In this document: positions 1-7,404 of the stretch, one piece after another
How positions within the stretch are numbered: position 1 is the first letter of the stretch
Layout: each line of letters starts with the position of its first letter
NCBI GenBank assembly: GCA_963702105.1
Contig: OY969712.1
Coordinates: forward strand, 558,001-622,000
Reading direction: 5' to 3'
DNA: 64,000 nt
DNA from: ZC4RG20 sp963702105
GTDB taxonomy: Bacteria; Pseudomonadota; Gammaproteobacteria; Steroidobacterales; Rariloculaceae
The notes under the pieces: generated by a model
Told to the model about the DNA's origin: nothing
The model's database searches: none
What the model saw: only the letters and a program-made list of their open reading frames with translations
Made by a program: the position numbers and the translations under genes

Positions 1-818
1 TGAGCGCGAAGCTCGCCGTCGCCTACGTCGAGGCGGGCGACAAGGCCCGCGCGGCGACCGAGTTCGCCCACATCGCCGACGGGAGCGGGACGGCCGACGA
101 TAAAAGGGATGCCCTGTGGCGCGCCGCCGACCTCTACGCGCAGACGGGCCAGACGGTTCCGGCCGAGGCGGCGTTCGCGAAATACGTCGAGCGCTATCCG
201 CGTCCGGCGCCGCAGGCCGTCGAGGCGCGGCAGCGGCTCGTCGAGCTCGCGCGTAAGGCGGGCGACGGCCGCGCCGAGACGCGCTGGCTGCGCGAGATCG
301 TCGCCGCCGATGCGGCGGCCGGGGCGGAGCGCACGGACCGGACGCGCTACCTCGCGGCCCATGCGCAGCTCGAGCTCGCGGGGCCGGAGCGCGACGCCTT
401 CCTCGAGGTGAAGCTCGTTGCGCCGCTCAAGAAGAGCCTCGAACTCAAGCGCAAGCGCATGGAGACCGCGCTCGCGGCGTACGGCAAGGCCGCCGACTAT
501 GGCGTCGCGGAGGTCACGACGGCCGCGACCTACGAGATCGCAGAGCTCTACCATGCGCTCGCGACCGGCCTCGAAAAGTCGCAGCGTCCGGCCGGCCTCA
601 GCGCCGACGCGCTCGAGCAGTATCAGCTGCTGCTCGAGGAACAGGCCGATCCGTTCGTAGACAAAGCCATCGAGGTTCACGAGGTCAACGCCGCGCGCAC
701 CGCCGACGGCATCTACGACGAGTGGGTCCGCAAGAGCCTTGCGGCGCTCGGTCAGCTCGTGCCCGCCCGCTATTCCAAGCCCGAGATCGGAGAGTCCTTT
801 GTCAGCGCCATCCAGTAA
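1..818 (+). CDS. TPR-rich protein, 5' end cut by window edge
   Basis: The reading frame is open from the first bases of the window to a TAA at 816-818, so only the C-terminal part (about 271 residues) is visible. The visible protein is alpha-helical and Ala/Glu/Arg-rich, with repeated helical pairs such as RDALWRAADLYAQTGQ and TYEIAELYHALATGLEK that read as TPR-like units. No catalytic motif is seen. It heads a run of same-strand genes (TPR lipoprotein, Ala-rich periplasmic protein, ExbB, two ExbD, TonB-like protein) and overlaps the next gene by about 20 bases. By analogy with similar clusters it is probably a large periplasmic or outer-membrane-facing TPR scaffold of an ExbBD-energised machine. 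That role is inference; the TPR character is seen. Confidence 0.7.
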   Translation, partial: SAKLAVAYVEAGDKARAATEFAHIADGSGTADDKRDALWRAADLYAQTGQTVPAEAAFAKYVERYPRPAPQAVEARQRLVELARKAGDGRAETRWLREIVAADAAAGAERTDRTRYLAAHAQLELAGPERDAFLEVKLVAPLKKSLELKRKRMETALAAYGKAADYGVAEVTTAATYEIAELYHALATGLEKSQRPAGLSADALEQYQLLLEEQADPFVDKAIEVHEVNAARTADGIYDEWVRKSLAALGQLVPARYSKPEIGESFVSAIQ

Positions 819-1509
819 CGCGGTTCGCCGTTTGCGGCGGTACCGCGAGGCGGCGGGCGCGGCTTCGCTCGCCGCGGCCGCTCTGCTGGCCGGCTGCAGC
901 GGTGCGCCGACGCGGCCTCCGAAGCCGAGTTCGGCGGCATCCGCGGCGGCACCGGCGGCAGCCGCGACCGCTCAGGCGACGGCCCCCGCAGTCCAGGTGC
1001 CGGCCGAGATCGCGGCCGCCTACGAGGCCGCCGTCGCGAGCCTCAAGGCCGGCAACTTTGCGGCGGCCGAGGCGGGCTTTGCGCCGATCATGCGGGCCTA
1101 CCCGATGCTGCCGGGGCCATACGTCAACGCCGCAATCGCTTATGTGCACGACGGCCGCGACGACGATGCGCTTGCCGCGCTGCACAAGGCGCTCGCAATC
1201 GAGCCGGACGACGCCCAGGCGAACGACGAGCTCGGCGTCGTGCTGCGGCGCCGCGGCGACTTTGCCGGCGCGGAGAAGGCCTACCGGCGAGCCCTCGCGG
1301 CGCGGCCCGGTTACCCGCTCGCGCTCTACAACCTCGGCGTGCTGCTCGACGTCTATCTGCGGCGTCCCGCCGAGGCGCTGCCGCTTTACGAGCAGTATCA
1401 GCAAAGCCTGGCCGCGCCCGATAAGACGGTCGCGGGCTGGATCGTGGATCTCAAGCGGCGCGTGGGTGCACAGCCGGCGGCGCGCGTCGCGCAGGAGAAG
1501 CCGGAATGA
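799..1509 (+). CDS. TPR-repeat lipoprotein
   Basis: I place the start at a TTG (799-801), because GGAGAG sits a few bases upstream and translation from there gives a compact lipoprotein signal: RRLRRY, a hydrophobic Ala/Leu stretch, then the lipobox LLAGC near residue 30. An ATG at 739 is in frame but lies deep inside the previous gene and adds no sensible sequence. After a Pro/Ala linker come about three TPR units (AAVASLKAGNFAAAEAGF, DDALAALHKALAIEPDD, GDFAGAEKAYRRALAARP). The protein of about 236 residues is probably anchored in the outer or inner membrane facing the periplasm. It is co-transcribed with the ExbB/ExbD genes, overlapping upstream by 20 bases and downstream by 4. A scaffold or pilotin-like role is inferred. 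Confidence 0.72.
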   Translation: MSAPSSNAVRRLRRYREAAGAASLAAAALLAGCSGAPTRPPKPSSAASAAAPAAAATAQATAPAVQVPAEIAAAYEAAVASLKAGNFAAAEAGFAPIMRAYPMLPGPYVNAAIAYVHDGRDDDALAALHKALAIEPDDAQANDELGVVLRRRGDFAGAEKAYRRALAARPGYPLALYNLGVLLDVYLRRPAEALPLYEQYQQSLAAPDKTVAGWIVDLKRRVGAQPAARVAQEKPE

Positions 1510-2066
1510 AAACGCATGGCCGGCATACGGCGCTCGTGTTGGCGGGGCTGCTCGCGGCGGCCTCAGCGGGCGCGGCCCGCGGCCAACAGGCGCCCGCTGC
1601 CGCATCCCGTGCCGCCGAGGTCGACGCGCTCGAACCGGCCGTGGACGTAGGCGCGCGCGGCGGGCCGGCGGCCGCGCCCGCGGCCGCGGCCGCCCCGCGC
1701 CGGGCCGCGGCGGCCTTAGGTTCGACGGCAGCGGCCGCCGCACCTGAGCCGAACGGAGCCCGTTCGCGGACGCCCGCGGGGCCGGTTGCCGAGAAAGGCG
1801 CCGCTCCCGAAAAGGGCGGCGCAATGGACCGCGTGGATCTGGGAACCACGTCAATCACCGGGAACCAGGAATTGCCTAAGGTGCTGACCATCGTGCCGTG
1901 GAAGCGCTCGGACCTCGGGGAAGTCGTGGGCAGGCCGGTGAACACGCTCCTCGACGAGGTGCTTGCGCCCGTCGATCCGGACGTCTTCAAACGGCATCTC
2001 GAGTACTACGGCGAACTGTTCGATTCGAAACGGCAACGGAGCCCCTCTCCGGACACGCACGATTAA
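1506..2066 (+). CDS. Ala/Pro-rich periplasmic protein of the ExbBD cluster
   Basis: The 186-residue product starts with a typical Sec signal (MKTHGRHTALVLAGLLAAASAG) followed by a low-complexity Ala/Pro/Arg stretch of roughly 85 residues. The only part that looks folded and constrained is the C-terminus, containing LGTTSITGNQELPKVL, IVPWKRSDLG and DEVLAPVDPDVFKRHL. The ATG overlaps the stop of the lipoprotein gene (ATGA), so the two are translationally coupled. I do not recognise a named family. Its position between a TPR lipoprotein and ExbB suggests a periplasmic partner of the energised complex; the disordered stretch could span part of the periplasm. Function is unknown. Confidence 0.68.
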   Translation: MKTHGRHTALVLAGLLAAASAGAARGQQAPAAASRAAEVDALEPAVDVGARGGPAAAPAAAAAPRRAAAALGSTAAAAAPEPNGARSRTPAGPVAEKGAAPEKGGAMDRVDLGTTSITGNQELPKVLTIVPWKRSDLGEVVGRPVNTLLDEVLAPVDPDVFKRHLEYYGELFDSKRQRSPSPDTHD

Positions 2067-2077
2067 GGAGCGAATCA

Positions 2078-2797
2078 ATGCATGTCTATACCACGGTCGT
2101 GAGATTCTTCCAGGAGGGAGGCATCTTCATGTATCCGATCGTGATCGTCCTCGCCCTCGGACTCGCGATCGCGATCGAACGGTGGGTTTTCCTGACGATG
2201 ACGACGGCCGCCAACAAGGCGCTCTGGAGCAAGGTAGCTCCGTACCTGAAGACCGGCAACGTCGCCGGCGCCATGCAGGTCACGGGCAAGTCGAAGGCGG
2301 CCATCGCCCAGATCATGACCTACGGCCTCAACCGCGTCCGTACCGCGCGCCGGCGGGAGGACGTGGAGCAGGCCATGGAAGAGAGTCTCATGGAGGTCAT
2401 GCCGCGCCTCGAGAGGCGCACGCACTACCTCGCGACCTTCGCGAACATCGCGACGCTGCTCGGTCTGCTCGGCACGATCATCGGCCTCATCAACGCGTTC
2501 ACGGCCGTCTCGAGCGCCAACCCCGCCGAGAAGGCAGACCTGCTCTCGGCGAGCATTTCGGTTGCGATGAACACGACCGCGTTCGGCCTCATCGTCGCCA
2601 TTCCCCTGCTGCTCGTGCACACACTGCTGCAGACGAAGACGACCGAAATCGTCGACAGCCTCGAGATGGCTTCGGTCAAGTTCCTGAATACGATCATGGA
2701 CCGCGTCGCGACGGAGCCGAGAGCCGCGCCGGCCGGAGCAGCCGCCGCAGCCGCCGCCGCAGCCCCTGCCGCGAGGCAGGCGGCACAGACGCGCTGA
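2078..2797 (+). CDS. exbB: MotA/TolQ/ExbB proton channel family protein
   Basis: This is the ExbB/TolQ-type subunit of a proton-motive-force motor that drives a TonB-like partner. The start at 2078 is supported by AAGGAG seven bases upstream. The 239-residue product has one membrane segment at about residues 17-38 (GIFMYPIVIVLALGLAIAIE), a cytoplasmic loop rich in charged residues, then two C-terminal segments. The first of these contains THYLATFANIATLLGLLGTI, the family signature with the Thr/Gly-rich pore helix, and the second contains NTTAFGLIVAIPLLLVH. It ends in a poly-Ala tail. Two ExbD genes and a TonB-like gene follow, so a dedicated complex is likely. The substrate or process it powers is not known. 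Confidence 0.92.
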   Translation: MHVYTTVVRFFQEGGIFMYPIVIVLALGLAIAIERWVFLTMTTAANKALWSKVAPYLKTGNVAGAMQVTGKSKAAIAQIMTYGLNRVRTARRREDVEQAMEESLMEVMPRLERRTHYLATFANIATLLGLLGTIIGLINAFTAVSSANPAEKADLLSASISVAMNTTAFGLIVAIPLLLVHTLLQTKTTEIVDSLEMASVKFLNTIMDRVATEPRAAPAGAAAAAAAAAPAARQAAQTR

Positions 2798-2852
2798 GCG
2801 CCAGGCCGCCGAGGGCCGGGCGAGCACAGACAGGACGACCGAGGAGCGACGC

Positions 2853-3356
2853 ATGGCATCCCGCCGAGAGCGCAGGCAACGGCGCCAGGACGCGCAAGAG
2901 CTCAATATCACGGCCTTCATGAACCTCATGGTCGTGCTCGTGCCGTTCCTGCTCATTACGGCCGTGTTCTCGAGGCTCGCGATCCTCGACCTGAACCTGC
3001 CGGCGGCGAGCGCGGAGCCCGCGCCCCCCGCCAAGCCGGAGCTCGCGCTCGAGATCACCGTGCGCAAGTCCTCGATCAACGTCGGGGACCGCAACGCCGG
3101 GCTGCTGAAGCACTTCGCGAACGGCGAGAGGGGCTACGACTACGCCGGGCTCGGCGCGTTCCTGCTCGACGTCAAACGCCAATTCCCCGACAAGTCGGAT
3201 GCCACCGTGCTGCTCGAGCCCGACATCCCGTACGAGGTGCTCGTCGCCGTCATGGACAAGGTGCGCGTGGCCGAGCAGGTGGACGGCACGACTCACGACG
3301 TCGTCAAGGCGGAGCTGTTCCCGGAGATTTCGATCGGCGACGCGCCGGCCGAATGA
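2853..3356 (+). CDS. exbD: ExbD/TolR family protein, first copy
   Basis: A 167-residue ExbD-type subunit with GAGGAG eight bases before the ATG. After a basic N-terminus there is one membrane helix (NITAFMNLMVVLVPFLLI, about residues 18-37), then a periplasmic domain. The position that is the essential proton-carrying Asp in ExbD/TolR is Asn24 here (FMN rather than FID). The next gene keeps the Asp, so the two paralogues are probably not equivalent and may form a mixed pore. The periplasmic domain includes YDYAGLGAFLLDVKRQF and ILEPDIPYEVLV-like strands (LLEPDIPYEVLVAVMD) typical of the ExbD fold. It sits between ExbB and the second ExbD. Confidence 0.88.
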   Translation: MASRRERRQRRQDAQELNITAFMNLMVVLVPFLLITAVFSRLAILDLNLPAASAEPAPPAKPELALEITVRKSSINVGDRNAGLLKHFANGERGYDYAGLGAFLLDVKRQFPDKSDATVLLEPDIPYEVLVAVMDKVRVAEQVDGTTHDVVKAELFPEISIGDAPAE

Positions 3357-3368
3357 AGGTGTAGACGC

Positions 3369-3899
3369 ATGCGTTACAGGGGCAGGGCGGCGCGCATGGA
3401 GCGCCATCACAAGCGGCACAAGCGCGGGGCGGCGCTGAACCTCGTGTCGCTCATGGACATCTTCACGATCCTCGTGTTCTTCCTGCTCGTGAACTCGGGC
3501 GACGTGCAGGTGCTGCCGAATCCGAAAGACATCAAGCTGCCCGAGTCGATCGCCGAGGAGCGGGCGCGCGAGACCGTCGTCGTCATGGTCACGGACGACG
3601 AGCTGCTCGTCGAAGGGCAGCCCGTCGCGCGCGTCGCCGATCTGCTCGCGAGCGACGCGCTCGTGATTCCGAGCCTCAAAGCGGCGCTCGAGCAGGAGAC
3701 CTCCCGGGCGCTGCGCGAAGCGACGAAACAGGATGCGGCGGGCCGCGAGGTCACGATCATGGGCGACAAGGCGATTCCGTACCGGCTGCTCAAGAAGGTC
3801 ATGGCGACCTGCACGGACGCCGATTACGGACGCGTCTCGCTCGCCGTGCTGCAGAAGGCGCCGGACGCGAAGGCGGCGAGCGCGCCGCAGGGCGCTTGA
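3369..3899 (+). CDS. exbD: ExbD/TolR family protein, second copy
   Basis: A second ExbD paralogue of 176 residues, starting 12 bases after the first one ends. The N-terminus is very basic (RHHKRHKRG), followed by the membrane helix LNLVSLMDIFTILVFFLL, in which Asp30 occupies the conserved proton-path position missing from the first copy. The C-terminal periplasmic domain carries VTIMGDKAIPYRLLKKVMAT, equivalent to the ExbD segment VTLRADKxxxYG. A second ATG at 3396 (Met10) is possible but would remove only a basic tail. Together with ExbB and the TonB-like protein it probably forms one energised complex. Confidence 0.88.
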   Translation: MRYRGRAARMERHHKRHKRGAALNLVSLMDIFTILVFFLLVNSGDVQVLPNPKDIKLPESIAEERARETVVVMVTDDELLVEGQPVARVADLLASDALVIPSLKAALEQETSRALREATKQDAAGREVTIMGDKAIPYRLLKKVMATCTDADYGRVSLAVLQKAPDAKAASAPQGA

Positions 3900-3912
3900 G
3901 GCGAGGCCGGCC

Positions 3913-4911
3913 ATGACCCAGCTCGTCGCGATCTACCGCACTCTGGAGCTGCCCTGGACGGCTGCGGCCGAGCAGGAGCGCTCGTTTCGCCGGACGCTCA
4001 AAATCTCGGTCGCCGCCGTGGTCGTGGCCGCGTTCGTGCTTTCGCTGCTGCCCTTGCCTCGGCAGGACCGGCAGGAGGTCAAACCCGTGCCGCAGCGCTT
4101 CGCGCGGCTCATCCTCGAGAAGCCGAAGCCGCCGCCTCCGCCGCCGCCTCCGAAGGAGGAGCCGAAGCCCAAGCTCGAGCCGAAGCCCGAGCCCGCCAAA
4201 CCCGAGCCGAAGCCGCAGCCGAAACCGAAGCCCGAGCGCCGGGTCGAACAGCCGAAGCCGCCGCCGCCGAAGCCCGACGCGGCCGAGCGTGCGCGCCAGG
4301 CGCGCGCGGAGGCGAGCGGCGCGGGGCTGCTGCCGTTTGCCGAGCAGCTTGCTGCGCTGCGCGACGATGCGGCCGTCGGCCATTTGGACACCAAGCAGCG
4401 CGTCGGGCTTTCGACCGCGTCCGCGGCGCGCGTGACCGAGCGTGCGCTCGTCACGTCGAAGGTCGGGCGCGGCAGCGGCGGCATCAGCACCTCGGGCTTG
4501 AGCCGCAATATCGGCGGCACGACCCTGGCCGGCCGCGAGACGACGCGCGTCGAGAGCCCCATCGAGGGCGTCGCGCCCGGCGGCGGCGGTACCGTCGAGC
4601 ACGCCGCGAACAGCGGCCGGCCGTCGCGCAGCCGCGAGGAGATCGAGCGCGTCTTCGACAAGAACAAGGGCGCGATCTATGCGCTCTACAACCGTGCGCT
4701 GCGGCAAAACCCGGCGCTGCAGGGCAAGGTCGTGCTGCGGCTGACGATCGCGCCGGACGGGCGAGTCACGGCCTGCGAGATCGTATCTTCGGAGCTCGGC
4801 GACGCGGATCTCGAGAAGAAGCTCGTGGAGCGGGTCAGGCTCTTTCGTTTCGAGGCCAAGGACGTGGATTCGATCACGACGACGAAGCCCATCGATTTCT
4901 TCCCGGCCTGA
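3913..4911 (+). CDS. TonB-like protein with AgmX/PglI C-terminal domain
   Basis: The 332-residue product has a short cytoplasmic N-terminus and one membrane anchor at about residues 30-48 (ISVAAVVVAAFVLSLLPL). Next is a long Pro/Lys/Glu spacer (EKPKPPPPPPPP and following KPEPKP repeats) typical of TonB proteins. A Gly-rich linker leads to a C-terminal domain beginning SREEIERVFDKNKGAIYALY and ending KPIDFFPA. That C-terminal pattern (a helix with YALYNRALR, then GKVVLRLTIAPDGRV) matches the AgmX/PglI C-terminal family seen with ExbB/ExbD genes. The start at 3913 is the first ATG after the ExbD stop. It probably couples the ExbB-ExbD motor to an outer-membrane or periplasmic partner; that partner is unknown. 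Confidence 0.85.
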   Translation: MTQLVAIYRTLELPWTAAAEQERSFRRTLKISVAAVVVAAFVLSLLPLPRQDRQEVKPVPQRFARLILEKPKPPPPPPPPKEEPKPKLEPKPEPAKPEPKPQPKPKPERRVEQPKPPPPKPDAAERARQARAEASGAGLLPFAEQLAALRDDAAVGHLDTKQRVGLSTASAARVTERALVTSKVGRGSGGISTSGLSRNIGGTTLAGRETTRVESPIEGVAPGGGGTVEHAANSGRPSRSREEIERVFDKNKGAIYALYNRALRQNPALQGKVVLRLTIAPDGRVTACEIVSSELGDADLEKKLVERVRLFRFEAKDVDSITTTKPIDFFPA

Positions 4912-4927
4912 CGCCCGCTCCGCCATA

Positions 4928-5737
4928 ATGGCGGGCATGCCGCAGGCCGAGATTCCAACTTCAGAGCTCGAGGACTTCGCGTTCGAGCTCGGCCGAACCG
5001 CGGGCGGCATCGCGAGGGCCTACTTTCGCAAGGCCTACGAGATCGAGAACAAGGACCGGGAGGGATTCGACCCTGTCACGAGCGCGGACCGGGCCATCGA
5101 GCGCGCGCTGCGGACGACCATCGGCGAACGTTATCCCGGGCACGGTATCGTCGGCGAGGAGCAGGGCGTCAGCAGCTCGGATTCGCCGTATTGCTGGTAC
5201 ATCGATCCGATCGACGGCACGCGTTCCTTCATGATGGGGTCCCCGCTGTGGGGAACGCTCGTCGGGCTCACCCGGAACGGTACGCCCATTTTCGGCTTGC
5301 TCTGCCAGCCCGTGCTCGACGAGATTTTCTTCGGCACGCCGAGTGCCAGCTGGCTCATCGACTCGGAGCGCCGCCAAAGGCTCCGGGTGCGGGCCTGCCG
5401 TTCGCTCGAGCGCGCGACGCTCGCATCCACGCACCCCGGCATGTTCCGCGGCGCCGCCGCGCACGGGTTCGAGTCGCTGCGCAAGCGCTGCCTGCTCGAT
5501 CGATACGGCGGCGATTGCTACAACTACGCGATGCTGGCCGCAGGTTTCGTCGACCTCGTCGTCGAGAGCGGCCTCAAACCGTTCGATATCGTGCCGCTCG
5601 TGCCGATCATCGAGGGCGCCGGCGGGGTCGTGACGGACTGGACGGGCGAGCCGCCGCTTGCAGGCGGCAACGTCGTGGCCGCGGCGACGCCCGAGCTCCA
5701 CGCGCAGGCGCTCGAGATTCTCGCCGCCGCCCAGTAA
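4928..5737 (+). CDS. Inositol monophosphatase family phosphatase, HisN-like
   Basis: A 269-residue Mg-dependent phosphatase of the inositol monophosphatase fold. The metal-binding motifs are visible: VGEEQG (about residues 75-80), WYIDPIDGTRSF (about 90-101) and a C-terminal KPFDIVPLVPIIEGAGG that supplies the last metal Asp. This subgroup is often histidinol-phosphatase (HisN) or a related sugar-phosphate phosphatase. The DPIDGTRSF form with FMMGSPLWGT fits HisN-type sequences better than SuhB. No histidine biosynthesis gene is adjacent, so the substrate is uncertain. Starts at 4928 and 4937 are both possible and neither has a clear ribosome site. It lies 16 bases after the TonB-like gene and may be read through from it. 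Confidence 0.8.
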   Translation: MAGMPQAEIPTSELEDFAFELGRTAGGIARAYFRKAYEIENKDREGFDPVTSADRAIERALRTTIGERYPGHGIVGEEQGVSSSDSPYCWYIDPIDGTRSFMMGSPLWGTLVGLTRNGTPIFGLLCQPVLDEIFFGTPSASWLIDSERRQRLRVRACRSLERATLASTHPGMFRGAAAHGFESLRKRCLLDRYGGDCYNYAMLAAGFVDLVVESGLKPFDIVPLVPIIEGAGGVVTDWTGEPPLAGGNVVAAATPELHAQALEILAAAQ

Positions 5738-5812
5738 GCGTCCCGAAAGCGTGCGGCGCCGGAAGCGGACCGGAAGCGAAGCGAAAGAGTCCGGGCCTTC
5801 GCGAGCAGCTGA

Positions 5813-6532
5813 CTACGCGGACAGCGTATCCGCTGCCGCCTCGCCTGCCTCGGGCGCGAGATGCGCGTCCAGGACGCGGTTGGCTCTGCGCGCCACGACC
5901 ACGGTGAGGGCGGCGGTTGCGAGAAGCCCGGAGGCGAGCACGGCCGGCCCCGTGAGGCCCTGGCCGAGACGGTGCGTGAGGGCCATCGTGTCCTTGGCAA
6001 GGCTGCCCAAGTAGACGTAGAACACGATGACGGGAAGCATGCCGAGCCAGGTGCCGAGCACGAAGTCCCGAAACCTCACGCCCGTCAAGCCCAGGCAGTA
6101 GTTGAGCAGATTGAACGGCAACAGCGGCGAGAGCCGCGTCAGGAACACGATGAGCAGGCCGTCCTGGCGCGTGGCCGAGTCGAGCGCGCGAAAGCGCGGC
6201 AGATGGCCGATTCTGCGGCTCAGCCATTCGCGCGCGCAGTAGCGCGCGACGAGAAAGGCGGCAGCCGAGCCGAAGACGCTGCCGATCGATACCAGCACCA
6301 CGCCTTCACGCAGCCCGAAGACGAAGCCGGCCCCCAGCGTCAGGATCGCGCTCGGCACGACGAGCACGGCCGAGAGGGCGTAGCCGGCGACGAAGGCGAA
6401 GCCCGCGACGCGGTGGTGAACGTGAATCCAGCCCGTCGCCGGCGCGAGCCACTCCTGCACGGGAGCGAACGCGGCCAGCACGAACAGCGCCGGCAGCGCG
6501 CAGAGGAGTATCAGCGGTTTCGCTTCCTTCAT
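5813..6532 (-). CDS. TVP38/TMEM64 (DedA superfamily) membrane protein
   Basis: A 239-residue integral membrane protein with about five to six hydrophobic segments. It carries the VTT/SNARE-associated domain pattern: VVPSAILTLGAGFVFG, then GSVFGSAAAFLVARY, then FLTRLSPLLPFNLLNYCLGL with the conserved R-LSPLLPFN motif. Members are proposed lipid scramblases or half-transporters of the DedA superfamily. Any role here in undecaprenyl-phosphate or phospholipid handling is inference. It is transcribed towards the HisN-like gene (convergent), with the SDR gene upstream on the same strand 76 bases away. Confidence 0.85.
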   Translation of the reverse strand: MKEAKPLILLCALPALFVLAAFAPVQEWLAPATGWIHVHHRVAGFAFVAGYALSAVLVVPSAILTLGAGFVFGLREGVVLVSIGSVFGSAAAFLVARYCAREWLSRRIGHLPRFRALDSATRQDGLLIVFLTRLSPLLPFNLLNYCLGLTGVRFRDFVLGTWLGMLPVIVFYVYLGSLAKDTMALTHRLGQGLTGPAVLASGLLATAALTVVVARRANRVLDAHLAPEAGEAAADTLSA

Positions 6533-6608
6533 CTTCGACTTCGTGGGTGCTGAGACCGCGCGGGCCTCACTGGCCCGCGGGGCCGTGCAATCTTAGACCG
6601 AAACCCGC

Positions 6609-7370
6609 TCAGATTCTCAAGCCGCCGTCGATTTCGACGACGCGGCCATTGACATAATCGTTTTCGAGCAGAAAGGCCGCCGTGTGCGCAATCTCCTCCG
6701 GACGGCCCAGCCGGGCCGCGGGGATCGCCGCAGTCATCTTCTCGAGCATCTCGGGCTTCATCGAGGCGACCATCTCGGTGGCCACGAAACCGGGGGCGAT
6801 CGCGTTGACTCGGATCGAGTACCGTGCGAGCTCCTTGGCCCAAACCACCGTGAGCGCGGCGACGCCGGCCTTGGCCGCCGAATAGTTGCTTTGGCCGAAG
6901 TTGCCGGCGCGCGAGACGCTGGAGACGTTGATAATGGTGCCGCCGTTGCCGAGCCTCGCCATCTGTGCGGCTGCCTCGCGACCGCACAAAAAGACGCCCG
7001 TGAGGTTCACGTCGATGACCGCCTGCCAGGCCTCGAGCGGCATCTTCTCCAGCGGCTGGCCGCCGCGGGCTTTGACGAGCAGGCCGTCGCGCAAAATACC
7101 TGCGTTGGCGATCGAAGCGTCGAGCCGCTCGAAATCTTCCACCACCCGCTGGTACAGACCGACAACGTCCTCCTCGCGCGCGACGTTGGCGGCGTAGCTC
7201 CGTGCCGAGACGCCAAGCTCAGTGCAGGCCTGCCGCGTGGCCTCGAGGCTTTCGGGCTCGAGGTCCACGAGCGCGAGATCCGCGCCGCGGGCGGCGAGGC
7301 CCCTGGCCATGGCGGCGCCAAGGCCGCGGGCGGCGCCCGTTATCAGGACAGTTTTGCCGGGTAGCTCCAT
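6609..7370 (-). CDS. SDR family oxidoreductase, FabG-like 3-oxoacyl reductase
   Basis: A 253-residue classical short-chain dehydrogenase. It shows the cofactor motif TGAARGLGAAMARGLA near the N-terminus with Asp at the end of the second strand (LVDLEPE, suggesting NAD preference). NAGILRD and the catalytic set Ser (INVSSVSR), Tyr and Lys (YSAAKAG) follow, and the C-terminus is the FabG-like NGRVVEIDGG. The general family is certain; whether it reduces 3-oxoacyl-ACP, 3-hydroxyacyl-CoA or another alcohol cannot be told from sequence alone. It is downstream of the ModF-like ATPase on the same strand, 34 bases away, so the two are possibly co-transcribed. Confidence 0.88.
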   Translation of the reverse strand: MELPGKTVLITGAARGLGAAMARGLAARGADLALVDLEPESLEATRQACTELGVSARSYAANVAREEDVVGLYQRVVEDFERLDASIANAGILRDGLLVKARGGQPLEKMPLEAWQAVIDVNLTGVFLCGREAAAQMARLGNGGTIINVSSVSRAGNFGQSNYSAAKAGVAALTVVWAKELARYSIRVNAIAPGFVATEMVASMKPEMLEKMTAAIPAARLGRPEEIAHTAAFLLENDYVNGRVVEIDGGLRI

Positions 7371-7404
7371 CGCGTCGTCGTCGGCGCCCCTCCGGGCGGC
7401 CGAT

